Assembly (NCBI GenBank): GCA_030159075.1
Contig: BROG01000079.1
Span: 935,001-999,000, forward strand
DNA: 64,000 nucleotides
Source: Atrina japonica
Taxonomy: Eukaryota > Mollusca > Bivalvia > Pterioida > Pinnidae
Direction: 5' to 3'
This document shows positions 56,566 through 64,000 of this stretch, in pieces. Numbering within the stretch: the stretch's first letter is position 1; every line of letters begins with the position of its first letter. Position numbers and translations under genes: made by a program. Below the pieces are notes generated by a model. It did no database searches and had not been told where the DNA came from. It worked only from the letters and a program-made list of their open reading frames with translations.

Positions 56566-59011
56566 TTTCATGTCAAAACATTCTGAAAATGTGTGCAGGC
56601 ATTCTCAAACACACCAGATTGATAATTGTAACTAAATAAACTTTTAGACATGTTCAAAATTTGATTTACTGTTATTTAACAATTTATATTCTCAAGACTT
56701 TTTAAAGGCATGCAAGCTGTCAAAATAGTCATTCAATAATTTATACAAATAAAATGTTTTCGAAAATTTCTGGATTAAATAAAAAACTAGTTTTAATGTG
56801 GTTAATTTGTGAGAGAAAAAAAACATCAAATGTAAATAATTGGTGAAAAAACATTTGTATTCTTACGTGGATGACAGGACTATTAATCACTGGCATATTT
56901 CATTTATTCTAGGTAAATATATGCTTGATATGTTAACATTTTCTACAGCAATATATCTTTTTACATAAATCATTTTTAATCAATTTTTGGGGTCTAATTC
57001 TGGAATGTATTTTTTTTTTATCAAAATGACAGCATGTATGCCTTTAATTGTTGATGATCCAGATTTGGGTTACTTGAGCTAGATTGTGGGTGGCTAATGA
57101 AAGGATTGCACAAAACCGTTGTGAACATTTTCAGTATGTTTCATGGAGTTGTGATTATTTACAAATTTTATAAAATTTACACAAAATTTGCATTTATTGC
57201 TGTCTTTTATAAACTATTTTCATTGTGTGTGGGTAGTACACATAATTTATTTATTTTTTAAGCTACAGATCAGGTTGTGATTACATTGTTGTTTGTATAT
57301 CTATATATAGAAATATATATATGAACTATTTTGAAAGTTAAATTTGAATGATCTTGTTGTTAAGCAGTTGTTTTACCTTCAGTTGTTAAAGTACTGAAAT
57401 TGTGTTACATTAGTTTTTTTCATGACCATTGTTTGCTTTTAATTCAAATAAGGTGGGTATAAATTTATATTAGTATCTGAAATATTTGACAGAAAAAAAC
57501 CTTATAACATATGACCTGTTGTGAGAGGAGAGGAGAGGGGGATTGGTATTCATGTATGTATGCAATTACAATGAATAGATATAAACCTAATGTTAAAATA
57601 TGACAACATAGTTAAATATGATTTTTTTTTTTTAAATTAATTCTGGAAACTATTTTACAAGATACAGTGACAGTAAATTTAATATTGGTTGTTTAAATAG
57701 TGCAGTTTTGAAAAATGAAAATTTGAACCACATACATGTACAAAGGCCTGTCACAAAATTTTTACACCTCTGCAACATTGCGATAAAATAACTAAAAATT
57801 TTCACACTTGTACACATGTTCAATTTTTAAATTCTAATGGTAGTGAATCCACCCAACTAAATGACGAGTAGTACTTTTATATCTAGGTGTGAAAACTACC
57901 AGCTATGAGTGAAAAATTTTGTAACACGAAGAATGAGTTTGTTCAGACTAAAACGTATTTACATGTAACTGTGCCTGGTATATGGTGGCATTTATCAGAT
58001 TTTATCATTGTCGTTAATCAGTGGATTGAGAAATCAATTTCAAATATGATGTTAAATTTATGTAAAAATGGCATGTCGTGTCTCATTACCTATATTATCT
58101 AGTTTAAACTGTGTTCAGAAATCTCATAAAATCAATCTTTATATTCATCAGTTTAATATTCGGGCATGTCTGTTGTGTTTAAATGATGTGTGGATACAGC
58201 CTATATGTGTGTATGTCAAGTATTTAGTATACATGTACTTACAGTAATAAATTTTCCATTGCCTTGTCATAACCCAGTTTTTCATTGGTATTAAATTTCA
58301 TGCATATGAAGTTACATCTTCTCACTTGTAAAAAAACAAAGGTGCTAGAATTTTTCAATTGGCCGCATCTCTTCACATAGTCGAGCTAAATATTGATCAT
58401 TCATCTATAATGCTTATCAAAATATTTCCTGTCTTTTTATTTCCATGTTGACATATGGAATATGCTTTTCATTTTTGAGTCAGTTTCTGGTTGAAGTCCA
58501 TTAAATGATCATATCATTTGTAAATTTTCGTGATTACCTCCCTTTTATTGAATGGCCAGGAAGAAAGAAGTGAGATGTAACATGTCGGTGATCAAAGATG
58601 TAAAATTGAAATTTTTTTTTATGTCAAAGACATTTTTATCATAAATGTAGTAGGTGAAATGATAAGGATTGTGTTGTCTGTCAAATACTTTTGCATTGTT
58701 TCTGTAAATATAATTGAAACTTGTTTTATAAATATTGCAAAATAAAAATAAAAATATGAAAATAATTTTGTGCATTTGAGTTTTGTTGGAAATAGTTACT
58801 GCTTATAGTGTAACCTGCCTTAGTGACACACTGTATTTAGTCACGACTTGTGCTACATAAATGAAGTCCAAAGTCCTCCCAAAGTATCATCCTATATAAA
58901 CGGGACAGGAGGTGATTGAAGAGACTACTAGCCTAAGGCAACTAACCACTACCATATTTAACCCTTTCAACCCCAAGTACCTAGATCATACATGGTATGA
59001 TTTTTTCTGTT

Positions 59012-59466
59012 GTTCAGATCAGTCCATTATGGCCTGTATTATACATGTAATACATAGATTTTGTTCAGATCGGTCTATTATGGCCTGTATTATACATGTA
59101 ATACAAAGATTTTGTCAGATCAGTCTATTATGGCCTGTATTATACATGTAATACAAAGATTTTGTCAGATCGGTCTATTATGGCCTGTATTATACATGTA
59201 ATACATAGATTTTGTTCAGATCGGTCTATTATGGCCTGTATTATAAATGTAATACATAGATTTTGTCTGATCAGTCTATTATGGCCTGTATTATACATGT
59301 AATACAAAGATTTTGTTCAGATCGGTCTATTATGGCCTGTATTATACATGTAATACAAAGATTTTGTTCAGATCGGTCTATTATGGCCTGTATTATACAT
59401 GTAATACATAGATTTTGTCAGATCGGTCTATTATGGCCTGTATTATACATGTAATACAAAGATTTT
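59012..59466. repeat. Minisatellite, 50-51-bp unit, 9 copies
   Basis: The unit contains cggtctattatggcctgtat and tacatgtaatacaaagattt. The seed sequence is the interior of the palindromic family seen at 48604. Confidence 0.78.
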
Positions 59467-59467
59467 C

Positions 59468-59585
59468 TTTGAATAGTGTTTTACGCCACATTCAACAATT
59501 TTTAGTTATTTTAATGGAGGAGAAAGGAACCTAGTTATAATTCACAGAGGAAGTGACCAACAACCTTCCACAAATAAATTGGTCC
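59468..59585 (-). mobile_element. SINE 3' fragment, reverse
   Basis: gttttacgccacattcaac marks the reverse of the SINE 3' end, followed by decayed core sequence. No tRNA-like head. Confidence 0.5.
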
Positions 59586-59877
59586 AATATATTGAACCAA
59601 GTTTTATGTCGTGACTTTGTTTAGTAGCATACTCTTGCTCTGTATTAGATACATTTCCTAGCGACATCAAAATCATGGCAGCAAAGCAGATAGATACGGC
59701 AATTGAAAATAAATGAAACTTGAATCGTGTGATCACTTCAAAAGTTTCATTACAATTTTAAAGAAAGTTTGAAAATTAACTTTTCATTTCTAATCTATTT
59801 TTAGCCAAACTTTTCAAAAGATTGGGTATTGGGTCACACGATTTACTAGAATTCTTCCTACATGTATATGTGAAGTG

Positions 59878-60237
59878 TGATACAGCAGAAACTGTCTTAT
59901 TCGACCACTATCATGAAATACCACATTGACCCTTTCACGATAACTGCATTCCTACTAATCTCACCTGCGCACTTAACACTTCTGAGTGTGTACTCAACAC
60001 AAATCATTACCCAATGAAATTTAAATCATACACAGGGAACAATTACTCTTTAGTTGCATACTAATTGTCATGGGTAGAAATGTTTTGAGCATGAAACTTC
60101 TTGATACCACTTGGGAGTGCTTGTGCACAGGTGAAATTAGACGGAACGCAGTTATCATGAACAGATCTATTAAAGAAATCGGCCAGTTAAATCATTGGCA
60201 GATGGAATGGTCTTTCAAGACAGGTTTCACCGTATAC
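59878..60237. repeat. Palindromic element, family A, split by about 250 bp
   Basis: The left half (acagcagaaactgtcttatt) at 59883 and the right half (tttcaagacaggtttcaccg) at 60212 are separated by unrelated DNA. Confidence 0.45.
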
Positions 60238-60639
60238 ATAGTTGTTGACAGCGACTTTTTTACGTCAACTGATCATGATGACATTGATTGTCATATTTTA
60301 GCATTTCACATCGGTAGTCTTAAAAAATGGTCCAAAATATAAAGCTGGATGGAAGTTTGTCCGGGGCTTCCTTTATTGTATGGAAAAACAGGCTTTACAT
60401 GGGTCCCAAATATGTCTGCTCGTGTTTCAGTAGCCCTTCTGTTCCTTTGGGATAGTTGATTGTTTTGAAAAAATATCGATTTAAATGAGATGACTGGGGT
60501 AGAATGTTTCTAGGAGCAGATTTTCCCATACAGGTTGTATTACACTAGAAATTTCTTAATACAAGTGGTATAAATTCTATATCAAGCTAGTTTCTGTACT
60601 CTTGACTTTCAGATGATTTTTTTGTTTACTCCAATGTTG

Positions 60640-61060
60640 TTTTTACATCCCGTCAAGAATTTTTCACCTATGTTGAGATGTCACTCGTTTTAGGTAAAAT
60701 GCTACAATTCACCTATGTTGAGATGGCACTCGTTTTAGGTAAAATGCTACAATTCACCTATGTTGAGATGTCACTCGTTTTAGGTAAAATGCTACAATTC
60801 ACCTATGTTGAGATGGCACTCGTTTTAGGTGAAGTGCTACAAATTGTGGCCTGTGCTATGGACTGATACTAATGTAGTGAGGGTTATTTTACTTGCCATG
60901 TCTTGCATGACACAGGACTTCAGTCACATCTGAAAGACTCCCAACTTTCACTTCATATGTGGAGCACTTGGCAAGGAAAAGTCACTATTTGGTAAGACCA
61001 AGTCTGTGAATTGGACCCAGGACTTTCCACTTGTGAGCTAAAAGCTCTACCACAATCAGT
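60640..61060 (-). mobile_element. Second SINE family (family F), with internal tandem repeats
   Basis: Left end acatcccgtcaagaat matches family F. Four 45-bp repeats (60665-60844) sit inside, then ggcctgtgctatggactgat and a reverse tRNA-like head near 61010-61055 (gctctaccac). Confidence 0.58.
60665..60844. repeat. Four tandem 45-bp repeats inside a SINE
   Basis: cacctatgttgagatgtcac + tcgttttaggtaaaatgct repeated four times. Alternate copies differ by tgtcac/tggcac. Confidence 0.72.
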
Positions 61061-61443
61061 CTTTCAGATGAGACAGGTCATCGCCATAAATATTTTCTTG
61101 AACAACTTTATACTGCATTGATGTTAGTTTACAACATCTGTGTAAAGTTTAAAATGTATTCTACCATAACTTGTGTTATCATACCACTCTCAAGCGATGG
61201 TATGAACAATGCTGCGGTTAGTTAACATTTACAAATAACCAACAGGGCTGTTTTAAGTGACGCCACAAACACTAAATTATGTCATCGCCAACCTTAGATG
61301 AATAAAAGATTGAGTTGACGTACAAGTTTGACGCAATCATGAGAGTCCACACTCGAAAGTGTCTAGACATGATGTAGGCTAATACTCCATACTGCCAATG
61401 TTTTCAGTTATGGTAGAAACAGATTCAACAACTCCTGCATAAA

Positions 61444-61573
61444 GTTGGTGATCATGTTTATCCAACTCTTGTTAGTTAATTTTCAAAATTTGAAAAAAAA
61501 AATTGGTAAACCTCATGTCTTTTCAAATTTTGAAAATTAACTAACTTGAGTTAGATAAACATGATAATCAACT
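61444..61573. repeat. Long near-perfect foldback
   Basis: The left arm (about 61444-61493, containing gttagttaattttcaaaatt) is inverted in the right arm (about 61520-61573, aattttgaaaattaactaac), with arms of about 50 bp and a loop of about 27 bp. Confidence 0.68.
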
Positions 61574-61639
61574 CCTTTGTTTTTGAATCTCTATTTATGT
61601 CACACTCATTAATTTTACATTCATATGGTGTTCACCAAT

Positions 61640-61800
61640 TTTTTTTACAATGTAAGAGCCCACCATTCTTCAAGTAAACTGGCAAACTTTCTCACAAAAT
61701 CAGCTTAGTTTCCTTTGAGGCTTGAACTTGCCCTGTCCAGAAATTAGAGACTTCATGGTTCATCTTACAATGCTCTAACCATTTGGTCATGGAAGCCCCC
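61640..61800 (-). mobile_element. SINE with tRNA-like head, reverse
   Basis: Core caagtaaactggcaaacttt; reverse head ctaaccatttggtcatggaa at 61776-61795. The distal 3' end is degraded. Confidence 0.58.
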
Positions 61801-62061
61801 CACTCTACTGTACTGGAGCTTATACTATCAGTATGTTGTAAATTTGGAATAGATTTCAAGCTCAAATTCATTTTGAAGCTAAACAGCTGAGACGGCCACA
61901 GATATGTGGTGTTATCAAGGATCACCTCTCACATTACAGTACATAATGCTTCTGTTTCATTTCTAAATTACAATTTGTATAACACAATACCAGAAAACTC
62001 TTCTCTTCAGGTATAAAACACGACCAGCTAATTTCTCTGTGAAATACCATAGCAACACCAC

Positions 62062-62135
62062 ATTTTTTTTTTCATTTCTTTATTTTTTTTCTTTTAATTT
62101 AGAGTTTTTACAGTCTCTATGCACATCCTGTGTAC
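62062..62135 (-). other. RPS3: Predicted RPS3 3'UTR exon with poly(A) signal
   Basis: On the minus strand the RPS3 stop is followed after one base by a consensus donor (TAAG/GTGAGC at about 63249). The first good downstream acceptor I see is the pyrimidine-rich tract with cacag at 62136-62150. It is followed by about 55 nt, then AATAAA (62079-62084) and a GT-rich downstream element near 62050-62061. No coding content. The 3' cleavage position is approximate. Confidence 0.55.
62079..62084 (-). terminator. Poly(A) signal AATAAA for RPS3
   Basis: Canonical hexamer on the minus strand, 10-20 nt before an A-run and a TGTGGTGTTG downstream element. Confidence depends on the 3'UTR exon being correct. 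Confidence 0.5.
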
Positions 62136-62384
62136 CTGTGAATAATTAAAAAAAAGAAATGACATTAAAATATTGAAAATCTTAGTAAACTGGACAGAAG
62201 AGACATTTACCATATTTTATGGGATGGGTCGAACGGTTAGTTTTTGGCAAAAATTCAGATTAAAGCATTAGACAGGTTGGAGTGGGAGACAGAGGTTGGC
62301 AAAGATGAAAATGTGGATACGACAACACAAAATTACATCGCTCATGTGCTCAATAAGCAAACTTTTCTTATTTTGAAAGACACT

Positions 62385-62530
62385 CGACAATTTTTCAGTT
62401 ATGAGAGACCACCAGTCTAAAGCAAGTAACCTGGCTAACTTTCAAATAAAATTGGCTCGGGTTCCAGCAAGACCCCCTGAATTATGGCAAGAGATAGATT
62501 CTCTAACGACTTGGCCAGTGAGCTCCTAAA
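62385..62530 (-). mobile_element. SINE fragment, reverse
   Basis: gacaatttttcagttatgag and aagtaacctggctaacttt match the reverse core. The head ends ctaacgacttggccagtgag. Confidence 0.52.
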
Positions 62531-62621
62531 TAAAATTCTTTGAAAGAGCACTTAAAACGTTTCTATACATTCAGAAACATTTCAGAATATTAACATTTTA
62601 CAGTATGTCACATTTTGGGCA

Positions 62622-62992
62622 ATATTTACTGTATACCTGGTAATGTTATGCCCTTTTACAACAGAGAAGATATTCAACAGGGTTTTTTTCCATAGTATCC
62701 ACAGGGCCGAAATTCTGCCCCATTCCTAATGCAAAATGCATTTATTTTTTCTCAAATTGATGAAAAAATTCCCAATTTGATGGTTGAGGCCTGTTCAGCC
62801 CGTCTTAAATTCGCCCCAAATCACCATACTCTCACAGATGGCATGTATGTCCTTTCTTTAAGTATCTACTAGCTTGAATATTTCCCTTTTATATTAAATT
62901 CGCTCTCTCACCTAAGGGCAAAAAAAAACAAAAAAACACAAAGGCAAAAATTAAACAGAGGCCAAAATTTCCGGGTATACAGCAGTTACTGT
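62622..62992 (-). repeat. Family C element, longest copy
   Basis: ttactgtatacctggtaatg at the left is inverted at gggtatacagcagttactgt on the right. Internal gcccgtcttaaattcgcccc marks the reverse orientation. Confidence 0.58.
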
Positions 62993-63000
62993 AAAGGCTT

Positions 63001-63091
63001 TAACTCATTCACCCCTACAGACACATTTGGACTGGTCTAGTCAATGATTTACAGAAGAGTCCATTGTTTTTCAAGGGTTGATGAGCTAATT
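63001..63091. repeat. Family B element
   Basis: taactcattcacccctacag, tttggactggtcta and caagggttgatgag. Confidence 0.6.
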
Positions 63092-63250
63092 ACATCCAAA
63101 ACATGCATACATCAGGACAGCAAGACAGTTCTAACATGTATAAGTTGAAAAAATGCCAGGGTCAATAAAGTAAGTTGCCTGCTGTTATAATTTACCGCAA
63201 TTCAAACTCGAGCCCGCTGCATATGATACAGTCTAAAGTTTGTGCTCACC

Positions 63251-63432
63251 TTACGTCTGTACTGCTGGAGGGTCTGTTGGCTTACTTCCCTTCTGTTCAC
63301 TGTAAGGATGAGCTGGTATTGCTTCGTCCTTAGGTTCAACGACATTAACGTGATCAGGTAAAGGTCTCTTAGGTCCAATCTTGCCAGTTGGATCCCATGG
63401 CAACATGATTTTTACCTTAATACCAAGTACAC
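63251..63432 (-). CDS. RPS3: Ribosomal protein S3 (uS3), last coding exon
   Basis: Small-subunit ribosomal protein, part of the 40S head near the mRNA entry channel. The minus strand encodes the conserved C-terminal tail: [20 protein letters not shown], then PLPDH, VEPKDE and SEQKGSKP, ending AVQT and TAA. This matches the eukaryotic RPS3 C terminus in order and spacing. The acceptor is revcomp of 63433 onward (ttttcag/GTGTAC) and the incoming intron splits a glycine codon as in the family. Upstream exons lie beyond 64000. The end is slightly shorter than the human protein and its last residues differ. Confidence 0.94.
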
Positions 63433-64000
63433 CTGAAAAATATTTTCAGAGAAATTAACTTATAACAAATATATAATAGTATAATGTTCTATCATTATAT
63501 TAACATCTCGGTCATGTGCAATCATTACATTTCCCCCCCCAGGTATATTCGGCTCCAAAGAGATCATAACACGAATTCCTTAAAAAGGGACATAACTTTT
63601 GGTAAGAAATTTAAGATTAACCTGGTTTTAGTGTAAGCATTAGATAACCCCCCTCCCAGGTATATTTAGCTCCAAAAGAGTAAATTATAACTCTCATCAA
63701 TTCCTTATAAAGGGACATAACTCTAGGGAAGAAATCTTAAGATAACCTGGTTTTAATGGATCCATGAAAAATGTCAAAATCCAACTATAATAACCCAGGC
63801 TCTTACCAGCTGTCAATCTGACAGAATCATATAACGCATATACAACTGCCTGTCTGGATGACAAGACCTTAAGAGAGAAACAAGTCTCCCCAACTTAAAC
63901 CAAGACATGAATAACCAGGGCCTAACTATCCCCGTCTGATGGTAATAAATTCTGCTTTTTCAATGCCGACCTTAGAGACACTACATACTGAATTCAAAGA
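63433..64000 (-). other. RPS3 intron, runs out of the window
   Basis: No further RPS3 exon is recognisable. It holds two copies of an approximately 100-bp direct repeat (63541-63635 and 63658-63759) sharing gggacataact and ataacctggtttta motifs. Confidence 0.6.
63541..63759. repeat. Direct repeats in the RPS3 intron
   Basis: Two copies of about 100 bp, each starting aggtatatt and containing aaagggacataact and ataacctggtttta or its near match. Confidence 0.6.

Larger units (their letters stand above)
55046..58775 (+). other. 3'UTR and downstream region of the Fat-like gene
   Basis: No coding exon seen. Candidate poly(A) signals AATAAA lie at 55463, 56277 and 58741; the last is followed by a GT-rich stretch (tttgtgcatttgag). 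Palindromic repeats occur at 55773-55940 and 56393-56565. The real 3' end cannot be fixed from sequence alone. Confidence 0.5.
58776..62061. other. Intergenic region between convergent Fat-like and RPS3 genes
   Basis: No gene seen. It holds a 51-bp minisatellite (59012-59466), SINE fragments, an interrupted family A palindrome (59878-60237), a SINE with 45-bp internal repeats (60640-61060) and a long foldback (61444-61573). Confidence 0.6.
62136..63250 (-). other. Predicted RPS3 3'UTR intron
   Basis: No coding exon. It contains a reverse SINE fragment (62385-62530), a family C palindromic repeat (62622-62992) and a family B element (63001-63091). If no 3'UTR splice occurs, this would be intergenic. 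Confidence 0.45.

Noticed and set aside
58912..59454. Small frames with repeated SIMACIIHVIQRFC-type text
   Set aside because: Translation of the 51-bp minisatellite (17 codons per unit).
60070..60342. 90-codon plus-strand frame
   Set aside because: Its middle part is the translated right arm of a family A palindrome; no other support.
63786..63850. Another RPS3 exon (minus-strand frame followed by GTAAGA)
   Set aside because: The translation (AVVYALYDSVRLTAG) does not match the RPS3 segment expected before GVLGIK (which includes a VRHVLLRQ-like block), and it lies near intronic direct repeats.

Overview
The window is eukaryotic, AT-rich and intron-heavy. It is dominated by simple-sequence arrays ((AT)n, (CA)n), tRNA-derived SINEs and short palindromic elements. 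Gene content, SINE type (a tRNA-like head, a shared core and a 3' tail of short A-rich repeats) and intronic copies of a 'gggacataactct'-type repeat point to a lophotrochozoan, most likely a mollusc and probably a bivalve. The species assignment is inference only.

From about 3.5 kb to 55 kb the plus strand carries the C-terminal three quarters of one giant gene, a Fat-like atypical cadherin (FAT1/2/3 class, the class of Drosophila kugelei/fat2). I place 32 coding exons by GT-AG sites and by an unbroken phase chain. They encode about 3,492 residues: the end of one cadherin repeat, 23 further cadherin repeats, a FAT-type juxtamembrane region with an RSKR furin-like site, one EGF-like unit, a laminin-G domain, four EGF domains, one transmembrane helix, and a cytoplasmic tail of roughly 470 residues ending in a PDZ ligand (HTRV). 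About ten N-terminal repeats, the signal peptide and the promoter lie upstream of the window. Bases 1-3528 are intron.

Two 27-nt in-frame microexons, one with a NAGNAG acceptor, sit in the cytoplasmic tail, followed by a possible alternative terminal exon. The coding part ends at 55045. Candidate poly(A) signals run from 55463 to 58741.

At the right edge the minus strand holds the last coding exon of ribosomal protein S3 (63251-63432). The stop codon is one base from a splice donor, and a short 3'UTR exon with a poly(A) signal is predicted at about 62065-62135. RPS3 and the cadherin are convergent.

Introns and intergenic DNA hold at least two SINE families, several foldback (MITE-like) families present in many copies, five minisatellites of 30-51 bp (two derived from inside other repeats), a fossil reading frame at 44.56-44.94 kb, and two local duplications that copied splice-site regions of the cadherin gene (at 4.4 kb and 46.1-46.5 kb).
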